A stretch of DNA of 64,000 bases from Asterias amurensis. Lineage: Eukaryota; Echinodermata; Asteroidea; Forcipulatida; Asteriidae. Both the position numbers and the translations under genes were made by a program. Every line of letters begins with the position of its first letter. The stretch's first letter is position 1. Below the pieces are notes generated by a model. That model saw only the letters and a list, made by a program, of their open reading frames with translations. It searched no databases and was not told the DNA's origin. This document shows, in pieces, positions 19,482 to 31,142 of this stretch. The stretch is from the NCBI RefSeq assembly GCF_032118995.1, contig NC_092659.1, forward strand, positions 9,031,177 to 9,095,176, given 5' to 3'.

Positions 19482-22023
19482 AAACAACTTTATATATTTT
19501 TTAAACATATAAATCGTGACAAACAATTACTAAAAAAAATTGTTTGCATATACTCTTATGTTTGAAAGAAGACAATTTTTTATTTCCAGGTGACTTTAAG
19601 GAATGATTTAAGGCCCGGTGACCAGGGGTAACAAGAAGCGCTTTTGACACCGTTGGGTGTGAAAAGCACTGTATTAAAATGGGTTATTATTATTATCTGT
19701 GCTACAAACGGGCCTGAGTTGTGGAGCATCTCTCCTTGGATAACAGACCAGACAGAAAATAAAAATGTCTGCAGGGAAAGTTCTTGTTTGATAATTATTA
19801 TTAGAACTAAATAACATCACCTTTTGTCTATTAAAGGACTACTCATGATCTGTCTCTTGCAATTTATTTGTCTTCAGTTAGTACTAAGTTTGGGGTTTAT
19901 ATTTTTTTTATGTTTACCTTTTTATACTCCCTGGAAATGAAGATGCAATGATTTCTTAGAAACAAAGCTACAAGAAATTTGCAATGAATACAAAGTATGC
20001 ACCTTTAAAGATCTGTTGCACAAAACAACAGCATGGATCATGTGATGTTTGAAGAGTTCAGCTATATACACCCCTTGTGTTTTTTGTTTATTGTCATTAT
20101 TAAATCATGATGTGACAGTAAATACACTGTGTTTGTGTTGACATTTTTCTGAGTCACAGTTTTCTTGTAATACTTTTTTGGATGTTAGGGTTTGGCAGAG
20201 TGGATGTTAGCTAGCAGGAACCAATTTTTCAGAACAGAAAACACTGCTTAGCAAAACATTTCTTTGCTAAGCAAGATATGAGTGGGCACCATTTGCAACT
20301 AGTAAACTTTACGAAACATTGACATATTTCTGTGCTTAGCAAGTATTTATGCTTACAGGCTTAGCTTAGAGGCTGGAGAGACAGAATATACCAACATTAT
20401 ATGCAAAAATATACCTATATTATGCAAAGCAGCGACTTGGACCGATACTTCAATACCCTGTAATAAAATTTGTAATAATTTATGTCCATTATTTGTATTT
20501 TTAATCTAACTCTTATAAAGTTTTTTACAACTTTTTTATCATAACATGGAGTGTTTTCTTTCCTTCATGGTTATAACATAAGAAAGCTTGTGTGGTTTGA
20601 TTTTGATAAAAGAATTTTCCAAATTTATGTGAGATAGATTGAGCAACTTACTGATGGGGAAAATCACAATTAAATTGCAGTGGTTTAATTTCATTGCTTG
20701 CCAACTATCCCACTTGGCAATTATGTCCCGACTCACTCTGACTTTCTGCTAATGCATAAAAGGTGCACGCAGTCCATAAATGACCTTTAGTGCCATCAAA
20801 TAAGTTGACGACTGCCCTACTTGACATCATTAAGTGGTAGATATCCATGTATGCGGTAACAAGCAAATAAAGCCTGTATTTACGCTATACATAAAAATAT
20901 CCTTGAAAGCAACGGCTCTATATGTGGACCCATGATCGTCACGATTGGCAAAGAAGGGTCGCATACCGCTAATTCGTTACACCTTCGGGGTTTATATTGA
21001 CGTTGCTAGGACGCTCGTATGTGCGGAAGTAATTGCACATGGGGTGACTGGGACATTTTAGGGTGCGGGACTGCAATGTGAGGGTGCTAAATTCTCTCGT
21101 GATTTGTGGCTGTCGATGTAATTAATCACACGTTAAAAGTTTGTTTAATAATTTGTATCCCTGCTATAATCCCGATACGTGGGAAGACTACGACGTTTGA
21201 GTACGTGCACGATCCTTATTTACAACTCAAGGATTGCGCTTTTGTTTAGCTATGCCAGCTTTATGGCTCATGCTGCTCCGATCGAATAATTGAAGAGTTG
21301 GGGGTATTGTCCACCTGTCGGGACATTGTTTGGATTGAATAAGCTTCATGTAACCAAGCAATACGTGTAGGAAGGCACGGCATGGGTCGATAACATACAA
21401 CTTGGCGCACGGGGAATTGGCCACAATCGGGCTTTGGAACACGTAAGGAGATTTGGACTCGTGAATGTGCCGTGAGCTTTAGCATGGACGGAGTTTTTAT
21501 TGGTAATTATGAAAGTGGGACATTTTAATAAACTGAATGTAATTAAAAGTTCGAATGTATTTGTGGTGTGTTTGTGTGATTAATCACATTGGTCACTGGA
21601 AGAGCGTGCGGTTATTTAGGGCGTAGGGAGGGGGCGGGCCGACTGTGTGTTCATTTTCATTATTACAGTGGGCAACCATGGTCATCATACAAAATGCTTT
21701 CTCGTTCAGTTGGTAGGTAAAATAAACAAGCTTTAAATCAATAACAGAAAATTACTTGCAATAGTACAAAAGTATTTAAACTTACTGGTGAATTTTTTTG
21801 TTAATTTAATATAATAAAACAAAATACAAGGCCTACAATACTATTGTTTTTTTGCTCACCAAAAAGTTTAACTTTGTCATCTTCGTTGAGTTGTCATTTC
21901 CTACACTTTTACTATCCGATGGATTGCCCCGCCCTACTCCTAGAACTATGAGGTTCGTTCATAGTTCAGTTGTAGCCCCGCCTCATCATAATTTAAGTAC
22001 ATTTTAGTAAAATTAGGGATAAC

Positions 22024-22146
22024 CTTCCGTATGGCGCCACCACTTTTTCACTCATTTTTACAAAAAGGGATATCTCATTGAGGTAAATTAGATACTACAG
22101 TATATTATTTCATATCGAATGAAAGAGTGGTGGCGCCATACGGAAG
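22024..22146. mobile_element. family D fold-back element
   Basis: 123 bp with near-perfect inverted ends CTTCCGTATGGCGCCACCAC and its complement. A second copy is at 39042-39175. Confidence 0.85.
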
Positions 22147-22191
22147 CTTTTTCAAAATTAGTAACAACTATTCAATCTCTATAATGTTGGG

Positions 22192-22364
22192 GGTCGATTT
22201 CACAAAGAGTTACATGTAGGACTCGTCTTATCTCGAGTTAGGACGAGTATTACTCGTCCTAACTTGGGATTAATCTTAAGGTCTGCATGCTACAGTGCAG
22301 GGTTGGGACTAATCGTAAGTCCTAAGATTAGTTGTACGTTTGGAAGAGTTTTGTGAAATCGACG
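22192..22364. mobile_element. family H fold-back element just upstream of the acidic-repeat gene
   Basis: The ends GGTCGATTTCACAAAGAG and TTTTGTGAAATCGACG are inverted. Inside are CTCGTCTTATCTCGAGTTAG-type repeats. Related pieces are at 23148-23276 and 29507-29600, inside the same gene. Confidence 0.75.
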
Positions 22365-22406
22365 GCAGGCCATTAACTATTTTTTGCAATCTCTATTGTA
22401 TTACAG

Positions 22407-22479
22407 GTTTATTGCCCAGAATGATGTAGCGATGATGTAAATAGAATCTTAGTGCAAGTCTTATGTCTTCATCTTGGAG
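22407..22479 (+). other. likely 5' UTR part of the first coding exon of the acidic-repeat gene
   Basis: A TATTACAG acceptor precedes 22407, and the segment runs without interruption into the chosen ATG at 22480. A further non-coding exon upstream is therefore likely; I cannot place it. Confidence 0.45.
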
Positions 22480-22545
22480 ATGGATTCTACAGAGAGGTAC
22501 TCCTGTGTAGCAGCAGGCAGGGCAAGACACACCTCTAAAATACCG
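22480..22545 (+). CDS. acidic-repeat gene, exon 1 (start codon)
   Basis: 22 codons from ATG: MDSTERYSCVAAGRARHTSK and two more residues, ending at a GTAAGT donor in phase 0. The nearby ATG at 22463 reads into a stop before the donor, so 22480 is preferred. Confidence 0.65.
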
Positions 22546-25500
22546 GTAAGTCACTATTGGTACTTGTCAATGACCAGTTTTCTCACTTGGTTCATCCCAA
22601 GATAAGCTTAAAATAACAAACCTGTCAAAACTTAGGCTGAATTGTTCATCGAAGTTGCAAGATAATAATTGAATTAAAAACAAGTACCCTCATTGCATGG
22701 AATGTTGTGCATTCAGTTTCAGATGCCTGTGAAAGGCTTCAGGCCTGAAGCATTTTTCAGATTCAAATTTCTTTGTGGAAAACTACCTAGCCTTTCTTTA
22801 AAACCAAGGGTTCAGCCTGTGAGTATTGGTGGAACACACTTCTTTACATTCTCATTACAGTTGAATATTGAGGTATCAAATATGATTTTTTTTTAAATTG
22901 TTCAGACATCCGTCTCCTACGAGCATCTTGACCGTGATGCGATCAGCTCCTCACGACAAGAAGCAGCTAGGCATCGTTCTCATCACATTAGATCTACCTC
23001 CCTGCCTAAGATAGCAACGGGACGCAGCGCACACAGCGCTAAGAAGCTATGGCAGGATTATGAGATCATTGAAGTCAAGGCAAAGGTGCAAAGAGTAAGT
23101 AGATGTTTGATTTGAAAATTTAATATCTTCTTAGAGACACTGCAGTAGGTTTCACAAAGAGTTAAGACTGAGTCTTTTTATCTCGAGAGTTACTCATCCT
23201 AACTTAGGACTAGCCTTAAGTTTTAAACTCCTAGGACGAGCACTAAGTTAGGGCCTAACTCTCTGTGAAACCGTCCCCTGTACCAATTGGGAATTGCTCA
23301 AAATAATTGTTAGCATAAAAACTTACCGAGCAGTGGAGAGCTGTTGCAATTTGAGAAATGGCTCCCTCTTGAGTAATAAAGTTTTTGAGAAAGAGGTTAA
23401 TTCTCACTCAAATATTAAAAGACTTCCAAGCCTGAAGTATTTTATTATTTCCTATTTTAAGATTGGACTGATATAGGCATTTGAGAAATGTATTTGTCTT
23501 GTCATCTTTTTCCAATAGTTGTAAGGCGTTTTGGTTCACAATATTGTTCTAGTTATCTTAAGATTTTAAAGTATAAACCACTAGTTTCTTGTCTCTCTTT
23601 TTTTTTTTTTTTGAATTTTTGACTAAGAAACAATTATATTATGATGATAATAATAAAAACAAAACAACAATCGGAAATCAATTAACATCTGTGACATTTT
23701 GTTTGAGACGGAAGTGCAGGTTTAAAAATGAATTTGATACGCTGGAAAAGTAATAAATAATTTTTGACTAAGAAACAATTATATTATGATGATAATAATA
23801 AAAAAAAAAACAATCGGATATCAATTAACATCTGTGACATTTTGTTTGAGACGGAAGTGCAGGTTTAAAAATGAATTTGATACGCTGGAAAAGTAATAAA
23901 TAATGCTATCCACCCATGATGCCTTTAATTATACAGCTTTATAGGGACAATCCCTTGGGTGTCTGGCTCAGTCGTGTAAACAACTCTCTTTTCAACCATA
24001 CTGATGAAATCATTCAGGTGAAATAAGTCATAGGATTATAACGCTACATAAAAATTGTTGTTAATGAAAATAAAGTGCAGTGCTCCCTGTGATTTCAGAG
24101 TCGTAATGAAATAATGTTTAAAGGTCGCAGTCGCAGGGCTTGAATTTCGTGTTGCTCATCAAAACCAGATTAGTTTATAGATTTTACAAGACCTAAACAA
24201 TTTTTTTTTCCCCTGAATTTTTAGGATCTTTTTGAACCACTGAAATGCTTTAAAGCCATTGGACCCTTTCGGTAAACAGTGTTGTCCAAGGCCTACACTT
24301 TGTGTACCACAACTTCTATATCAAATAACAAACCTGTGAAAATTTAGGCTCAATCGGTCATCGGAGTCGGGAGAAAACAACGGAAAAACCCACCCTTGTT
24401 TCCGCGCGTTTCGCCGTGTCATGACATGTGTTTAAAATAAATCTGTAATTCTCGTTAACGAGAATTTATGTTGTTTTGCTGTTTTCTCAAAAAGTAAAGC
24501 ATTTCATGGAATAATATTTCAAGAGAAGTCTTTCACCATTGCCTTCTGTAAACTCTGTAAGTTATTTGTAAATCTGTGAACTTTTTTTTTTTTCTGAACT
24601 GAAAAGGTCCAATGGCTTTAACTCTTAACATTGTGAATCTGTAAATGGAGTGTACATCACCTTTGGTAATTACTCTCAAAATTAAATTGACCATTAAAAT
24701 ACCTTTCAAGTTATTTGGTCATTTTGTTCCCTGTGTGGCCGAATTGCTTTAGATTCTTGGCAATTCTCAAAACTGCTATCACCTTTTAAAGCCAGTGGAC
24801 ACTATTGGTAAAATGTCAAAGACAAGTCTTCTCACTTGCTGTATCTCAACATATGCATTAAATAACAAACCTGTGAAAATTTGAGCTCAATCGGTCATCA
24901 AAGTTGCGAGATAACTATGAAAGAAAAAACCACTCTTGTCACACAAAGTTGTGTGCTTTCAGATGATTGATTTTGAGACCTCAAATTCTATACTTGAGGT
25001 CTTGAAATCAAATTCGTGGAAAATTTCTATTTTCTCAAAAATTACTCCACTTTAGAGGGAGCCGTTTCTCACAATGTTTTATACTACCAACCGCTCCCCA
25101 TTACTCGTTACCAAGTAAGGTTTTATGCTAATAATAATTTTGAGTAATTACCAATAATGTCCTCTGCCTTTATAAGTAAAATAGAGATTGAAAGGTTAAA
25201 GAGTTATTTAAAAAACTCTAATTTAAATCTAATACAAAACATAAATTGCTGAGGTTTTTTTTTCAATTAACTCTAAATTTAGGATATCGAAATCTCAGCT
25301 GTGTTGGATTAACTATTTTCAATCACATTTTATCATGTAAATTTGGGACAAATTTTGTAATTTCCCAGTATCTTGCATCACCAACCGGACAACTCAGTGT
25401 TACCCAATCAAGATAACATGACACTCTGATCTCTTCCTGGCAAAATTCGTCGACAGAATAAATAAATAATGTTCCACGTTCACTGGGTCGTCGCCATGGA

Positions 25501-28500
25501 TGACTCATTCGTACCCTCCGTCTGTATCATGTGCCCACAATTATGTCTCACTTTCATCGTTAAAGGTAGTAGGTGAACTATAAACCTTCATGAACAGTCT
25601 ATCAAAGAGGTGTTAACAACGACCATTATGGTTATTATACCTGTGTGATCTTTATTAAAGACACTGGGCACTATTGGTAATTGTCAAAGACTAGCCTTCA
25701 CAGTTGGTGTATCTCAAAATACGCATAAAATAACAAACCTGTGAAAATTTGAGCTCAATTGGTTGTCAAAATTGCGAGATAATAATGAAAGAAAAAAACA
25801 CTCTTGTCACACAAAGTTGTGTGCTTTCAGATGCTTGATTTCGAAACCTCAAGTTCTAAATCTGAGGTCTCGAAATCAAATTCGTGGAAAGCTACTTTTT
25901 TCTCGAAAACTACATTACTTCAGAGGGAGCCGGTTCTCACAATGTTTTATCCTATCAACCTCTCCCCATTACTCGTTACCTGAAGAAAGGTTTTAGGCTA
26001 ATTGATTTGAGTAATTACCAATAGTGTATACAGATGCCTTTACCAATCATGCACATATATTAATACATGATGTTGACACCATCGCAAAATCAAGAGGCAC
26101 TCTCAAGGCTAACAGTTTAAAAAATAGCTTGTAGGCACTTTTTGATAGTAACTAAATGATTTTTTTTAAGCAAGAAGTACCCATGTGAATCAGAGCATGG
26201 AGGTAGTCTACCTCATGTTCTGCGGAGTTAAAATAATAAGGCTCGATCAAAGGCAGTTGACACTATCGGTAATTACTAAAAATAATTATCACCATAAAAC
26301 CTATTTATGATTACAAGTAATGGGGAGAGGTTGATGGTATAAAACATTGTGAGAAACAGCTCCCTCTGAAGTGACCTCAAGTTAGAATTTGAGGTCTTGA
26401 AATCAAGCATCAGAAAGCACACAACTTCGTGTGACAAGTGTGTTTTTTCTTTCATTGTTATCTAGCAAATTCGATGATGAATTGAGCTCAAATTTTCACA
26501 GGTTTGTTATTTTATGCATATGTTGAAATACACTAACTGTGAAGACTAGTCTTTGACAATTACCAATAGTGTCCACTGTCTTTAAATAAGATTTGTCATA
26601 AAACACACAGGGAATGTTATCAGTATGAAAACAACTAGGCTCGTTCATCAAATTACATGTAGTCAAAGTGTTTTTTCCCAATCATCGAATTCAAAACACC
26701 ATGCATGTATCCAGACATTTTGTGAAGCGATCAAACAAATTTAGTCATTTGTCAACCCAGGTAATTTTTAATTTTTGTATACCATTTGGAGAGGGCATAA
26801 TCTATGCTTTTGATACCAACTTTGGTTCAAAAGTTTTGAAAGTAAAGAAAAACTAAGTGAGAGAATGAAACTGAAATGGGTTTGAAGTCAAATTTATTGA
26901 AAATACATTGGCACATTAATTACTTCAATGTTATCAAGAAGGAATTTGCAAAAATAAAAAACGAGCATGTTTTGGCATTTAAGTTTATGGGGAAAATGCC
27001 AACAAAAGTTTTAAGTTTACACACAGTCTATCACACACTCATCGGCATGGCATCCGATGAGTGCCTGCCAGACACTGGTCGATAAATGTGGACCAAGAAA
27101 TCAACCCCATTTTCCTCCTGGCATCGTGTGGGGCACTTATAGCCCCACAGTCCTGTGTGGCCAAATCCAAGGCAAAGAGTCGGCCACACATGACCGCCCT
27201 AACTCGCAATATTTCGCTGGCCACACACAGGCCTCAGCTTTAATTGTGACTTACAGAGGGCTTTGACTCTCAAGTGTATACCTCTTGGCCTCCTTTCCTC
27301 TCCCAGGTCACCCCTTGCCCTTCTTTTCCTCATCTTGAATTTTTGATAAACGACTGACAGCTTTGGATATATACATCTTACATGTCTTAAAGCCATTGGA
27401 CCCTTTCGGTACAGAAAAAAAGAAAAAAGTTCACAGATTTATAAATAACTTACAGGGTTTACAGAAGGTAATGGTGAAAGACTTCTCTTGAAATATTAGT
27501 CCATGAAATGCTTTACTTTTTGAGAAAACGGTAAAACAATATAAACAGTATTCTCACTCGAATGAAGTTGCAAGAAATGATGACAGAAAAAATGCACCCT
27601 TGCTTTTAGATGCCTCAGGCCTTTGAGCAAGAAAATACCCTTTTTTCCTCAAAAACTACATTACTTCAGAGGGAGCCACCTCTCCCAATGTTTTATACAT
27701 TTGTACTTTCAACAGCTCTTCATTTCTCATAACTGAGTAAGTTTGTATGCTAACAACTATTTTGAATATATACCGATAGTGTCCAGTGCCTTTAAGGAAA
27801 ATTCACAATTATAATTCTTCCCTTCCGTCAGGAGAACGAGAAAACACCAGAGGTACCGCCGCTACGAGTCCCCAAGAATCCCCACAGCCTGTATAAACAC
27901 ACCATCAGAAACGTTAAGCCCTTCCACATCCTCCATAGCCCGTCAGACTACGGCCGGGCGGACCATCAACTCAGGCAGCTGTATGCACAAGTAACATACC
28001 TCTCCAACGCTGTGAGGAATTGTGACGGTACGACTAGCTACAGGGTAAGTTTATTTTTTAATATCTCCAGGTGTTTTTCTTTTTGACAGCCTGCCTGCCA
28101 TAAAGTGATTGCATTTCATTGAAGGAGACATTTTCTATCTGCTGTATGAGGATCACTTTTTCTTCCAAAAATGTATAGTTTGGGCTGTTTTTGTTGCCAT
28201 GCCGACAAAGGTGAATTAACAAATTTTGATTTCATTGCTGAAATGTTTTCAGTAAAAGTAGTATTCTCATCAAGATACGGGCCTGATTCTTTGTACTTGT
28301 AAGGGCAAGGTAGTTTTTCCTCTATAAAGGAAATAGGAACTTGTTACGACCAAGTAAAACCTTTTAAAACAAAGACAATACACCAAATTGTCCCCACTTA
28401 AATCACGCTATCTTGGTACTTTCCAGGCTTTGTACTTCCTTTGCCCTTTGACAGGGCACCAAGGTAAGACCAGCTGGGCATTAAGGCATTTGCCTCCAGG

Positions 28501-30966
28501 ATGTACAATGCCTGGAAAGTACCAAGATAGCGTGATATAAGTGGGGACAAATTTGGTGTATTGTCTTTGTTTTAAAAGGTTTTACTCAAAGTTTCACAAA
28601 AACGCCAAGAGACTATTATTAGGGTGCCACCATTTTGTGTGCCCTGTGTGCTATTATTATTTATAATAAAACATTCTTATTGGACTAAAATGGGATCAGA
28701 CTATTTGTTTCCCCCAAGCCTCAGTATAATCCCATTGATTGGAACAGAAATCAAGATGTTACACAACAATAAACCACATTCTAGTATTCTTGAAAATTGT
28801 AAAAAACAAAACAATTTCTGATTCATTTCTCATCAGGGCATGTGTAAAAGCAGACAGAGCTACAGGGCTACAGATGGAGACAATCCTCTACGCCTTCACT
28901 GGGCCTCCTCGAACGAAAAGAAACCGGTACCCCGCCTCCTCTTGCCAGTCATGCCAGGGACCAACACCAAGTGGTACTCATGGAAAGTGGAGACACCTAG
29001 AGAGGAAGGCTCCCCCAGGGGTGGGGGAGCCGGCAGGGGAAGCGACAAGCGGTACGCCTCTTCCGCTCCAGGTAAATTGAAGTTGAGATGGTAATAAATT
29101 GTAGTCCTACAATTAACCAGGATTAAGCTTCAGTCTTGGCCGAGGGGTTAAGAGCACTGGACTCAAGCTCTGCGTTCGGCTCAAAGAAGAGTGGGTTCGA
29201 GTCCCGGTCATGGCACTTGTGTCCTTGAGCAAGATACTTTACCATTGTAGCTTCATCCTTCAGATGGGATAAAAGAACCCAGTTACACTTATCACAAAGA
29301 TAAGGAAAGGCTGTTGAGTGCACTGCAACACCTTGTAAACCCCTATAAGGTGCTACGAAAAATGGGTATCATAACTCAAAACCTAGGTGTGTTTATCCTG
29401 TTGAAAAATAAATTATTAGTGCTTTGATACGGCCCTAGGGGTTTGATAAAGCGTAGGGCTATGGTAGAACCCAGTAATATCTATATATAGTTATTTGAAG
29501 GTCTGCTGTCGATTTCACCCAACTCTTCCTAACTTAGGATTAATCTAAGGATTTGAAACGATTCCCAGCCTTGCACAAGTTTGGACTAGTTACTCGTCAT
29601 AACTTGAGATATTATGGCCGCAGATGTCAAAACATTTGAGTGATCCACTGAAATATAACCTGATTATATCCGCTCTGTGTTTATACTTGCAGTTTCCAGA
29701 AGTTTGGACTTTATCGAGAGATATAGTAAGAAACATCGTGTGGTCTTCTCAATTGATGACGAAGGAGGGAGGAGGTCCAAAAACAGCAAGGAGATGGACA
29801 GCAAATCCAAAGACGGTCATCTTAGTGTCAAGAGCATGGGGGCAACAGAGTCTCTAGCATCCAGCTCCTTGTCATCAATCGTCAAATACGATGCTAATAA
29901 GTTCAAGCTGAGTGAAACGGAAAGTGTAGTAGGTACAGCGGCTTTTCTGACACAGAGCGAGACGGGGAAAGTGCCACCGGAGGTCCAGAGAAAACAAGGT
30001 GATGTCTTGACTGGTAGTCAAGGTGGCATCGAGGAGCCTATAAAAACAGAAGATGCAGCTACTGACCAAAAAGAGAAGAGAACATCTGAAAGTGAACATT
30101 TCAGCAATGCCAAAGAAGAGGCTGTTGTACAAATTGAAGCAACACAAACTGAGGCAATAGAAACAGTGCCAGAGGATAGTCCTGGAGATGAGTTGGACAT
30201 TGTTGCAAAAGCAAATGAAGTTGACACAGAAGTATCGCATGAACCTCATCAAGCTTCAAATGCAGTGACAGACACCAACCAGCAACAGGGCAACAGTGTA
30301 TCTCAGCAGCAGGAAGTTGACATGGCAACCAATGTCCAATCAGAGGCTCCCATCGCAGAGGGCCAGCATAATGAAGTTGAAGAAACCTCAGACAAGGAAG
30401 ACATCTTGCAGAGTCAGGACGATACCCCGGTCACTATAGAGAGCAGTACAGGTAACCCTGAAAGTGACTCACTTGAAAATCAACATACAGTGCAAAGCAA
30501 TGATGAAACAAAATATGGCAACACTGCAATACCTAGCAATAGTGACAATGAGCAATACAACATTCCAAACTCAGGAAATGGGCATTCTGAAGAGGAACAC
30601 CGTCCAAGTGAGGATAGTAATCTACTACAGGATGATCAGCCTCTTGGGCTAGATATACCTCAAACAGAAGTTAGCCTCGATGCACATGAGGCTGATGAGG
30701 TACATAAGGTTGAAGAGGTACATGAGGCTAGTGAGGTACATGAGGCTGGTGAAGAGGCTAGTGATGTACATGAGGCTGGTGAAGAGGCTAGTGAGGTAGG
30801 GGAGGTTGCAGAGGTACATGATGCTAGTGAGGTACATGGGGTTGAAGAGGTACATGAGGCTGGTGAGGTACATGAAGCTGGTGAGGTACACGAGGAGAAA
30901 CAGATGTATGAGGCCAATAATAACACACAAGAGGATGAAACTACATATACCTCTCAAGATACATAG
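22480..30966 (+). CDS. uncharacterised protein with basic N-terminal half and acidic EVHEAGE-repeat C-terminus
   Basis: Five exons (22480-22545, 22906-23094, 27832-28044, 28837-29071, 29693-30966) join in frame to about 658 residues. I do not recognise the family. Residues 1-235 are basic and look folded in parts, with aromatic-rich motifs KKLWQDYEIIEVKAKVQR, HSPSDYGRADHQLRQLYAQV and NTKWYSWKVE, and a Gly/Arg-rich linker at the end of exon 4. From about residue 270 the protein turns low-complexity and strongly acidic (Glu, Ser, Thr, Gln). Residues about 562-638 are imperfect repeats of EVHEAGE and EVHEASE. There is no signal peptide, membrane segment or known catalytic motif. The start was chosen because it gives a phase-0 first exon with a GTAAGT donor; another upstream ATG in the exon hits a stop. 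The gene ends tail to tail with the SH3/zinc-finger gene. A scaffold or cytoskeletal role is only a guess. Confidence 0.8.
22906..23094 (+). CDS. acidic-repeat gene, exon 2
   Basis: 63 codons, acceptor TTCAG and donor GTAAGT, phase 0 at both ends. A Ser/Arg/His-rich stretch (SSSRQEAARHRSHHIRSTSL) is followed by KKLWQDYEIIEVKAKVQR. Confidence 0.85.
23616..23904 (+). repeat. two-copy tandem duplication, 145-bp unit
   Basis: Copies at 23616-23760 and 23761-23904 are almost identical (TTTTTGACTAAGAAACAATT, then GAGACGGAAGTGCAGGTTTA). They differ mainly in the length of an A run. It is in intron 2 of the acidic-repeat gene and a recent event. Confidence 0.92.
24250..24621 (+). mobile_element. family B MITE
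   Basis: Full-length copy with TTAA ends (TTAAAGCCATTGGACCCTTT; GGTCCAATGGCTTTAA), in the same intron as several family A copies. Confidence 0.88.
24786..25174 (+). mobile_element. family A MITE, forward orientation
   Basis: Left end TTAAAGCCAGTGGACACTAT; right end ATAATGTCCTCTGCCTTTAT, with the terminal TTAA eroded. Confidence 0.85.
25655..26042 (+). mobile_element. family A MITE, forward orientation
   Basis: Left TTAAAGACACTGGGCACTAT with TTAA; the right end is eroded (GTATACAGATGCCTTTAC). It faces the reverse copy at 26247-26585 across 204 bp. Confidence 0.85.
26247..26585 (-). mobile_element. family A MITE, reverse orientation, shortened
   Basis: It runs from CAAAGGCAGTTGACACTATC to ATAGTGTCCACTGTCTTTAA and lacks some internal bases around the central inverted pair. 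Confidence 0.83.
27387..27795. mobile_element. chimera of a reversed family B half and a diverged family A half
   Basis: 27387-27545 is the reversed right half of family B (TTAAAGCCATTGGACCCTTT, TTCACAGATTTATAAATAAC). At about 27546 it switches to a diverged family A right half ending ATAGTGTCCAGTGCCTTTAA. It ends only 36 bp before the exon at 27832. Confidence 0.7.
27832..28044 (+). CDS. acidic-repeat gene, exon 3
   Basis: 71 codons, acceptor CCGTCAG and donor GTAAGT, phase 0. The base composition is clearly more GC-rich than the flanks. It encodes a Pro- and His-rich segment with NVKPFHILHSPSDYGRADHQ and a probable helix after it. Confidence 0.88.
28353..28586. mobile_element. fold-back element with about 75-bp inverted arms
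   Basis: The left arm from AGTAAAACCTTTTAAAACAA pairs almost base for base with the right arm ending TTGTTTTAAAAGGTTTTACT. The loop of about 80 bp carries CAGGGCACCAAGG, similar to family M. It is in intron 3 of the acidic-repeat gene. Confidence 0.85.
28837..29071 (+). CDS. acidic-repeat gene, exon 4
   Basis: 78 codons plus one base, acceptor ATCAG and donor GTAAAT, phase 1. It encodes NPLRLHWASSNEKKPVPR, a Pro/Leu stretch, TKWYSWKVETPREEG and a Gly/Arg linker. Confidence 0.86.
29125..29360 (+). mobile_element. tRNA-Leu-like SINE
   Basis: The head resembles tRNA-Leu: A box TGGCCGAGGGGTTAAGAGC, an anticodon-loop-like ACTCAAG, a variable-arm-like TGCGTTCGG and B box GGTTCGAGTCCCG. It continues into GGCACTTGTGTCCTTGAGCA, shared with the fragment at 9655. 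The paired stems are not complete enough for a working tRNA. Confidence 0.68.
29693..30966 (+). CDS. acidic-repeat gene, last exon
   Basis: 1,274 bp, entered in phase 1 after a TTGCAG acceptor, open to the TAG at 30964. It starts VSRSLDFIERYSKKHRVVFS, becomes acidic and ends with the EVHEAGE repeat block. The antisense frames over the repeat are long only because of the repeat composition. Confidence 0.92.
30672..30905 (+). repeat. coding tandem repeat (GAGGTACATGAGGCT units)
   Basis: Imperfect 12-18 bp units of the type GAGGTACATGAGGCTGGT and GAAGAGGCTAGTGAT, always in multiples of three, encode EVHEAG, EEAS and related blocks. Such units expand and shrink readily, so alleles of different length are likely. 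Confidence 0.85.
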
Positions 30967-31001
30967 AAAATATTGAGGTGTAATCAAACAATCAGTTCTG
31001 C

Positions 31002-31142
31002 AATAAATGTACTTTTTTAACCTTTTAATACAAACTAACTTTTATCAATACCAAATTTAGAATACAATAACATTAACAAACAAGTTTCCCTGAATTTGCA
31101 AGTAAATATAAGAAACAGATGGCTTTCATTAGAAAAAATAAA
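31002..31142 (+). terminator. poly(A) signals of the acidic-repeat gene
   Basis: AATAAA at 31002-31007, only 36 bp after the stop, and again at 31137-31142, followed by TTTTGTTGT. The second is the more likely end of the transcript. Confidence 0.5.

Larger units (their letters stand above)
13102..22406. other. intergenic region between the tetraspanin and the acidic-repeat gene
   Basis: About 9 kb with no supported coding exon; the open frames are short and fall in repeats or AT-rich sequence. It holds a GC-rich fold-back piece (13203-13415), a GCGAACGTTGGCAAC-rich stretch (13420-13560), AT-rich unique sequence (about 13900-15080 and 16200-17880), family A at 15090, nested SINE-like sequence at 15690-16195, and several fold-back elements. 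From about 20860 to 21700 the sequence is more CpG-rich and not obviously repetitive, which suits a promoter or 5' UTR region for the gene at 22480. No promoter motif decides this. Confidence 0.5.

Noticed and set aside
28739..29094. Intronless start at 28739 or 28840 for exon 4 of the acidic-repeat gene
   Set aside because: The phase-0 acceptor at 28836 and the fit with exon 3 give a longer continuous protein. The upstream ATG frames run through AT-rich intron sequence.
29136..29210. tRNA-Leu gene
   Set aside because: The boxes are tRNA-Leu-like but the stems do not close, and the sequence continues into the same 3' body as another dispersed fragment at 9655, so it is a SINE.
30649..30987. 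Minus-strand frames over the coding repeat (Ser/Cys/Thr- or Leu-rich)
   Set aside because: They are the antisense shadow of the EVHEAGE repeat. The plus-strand frame is continuous with four upstream exons.
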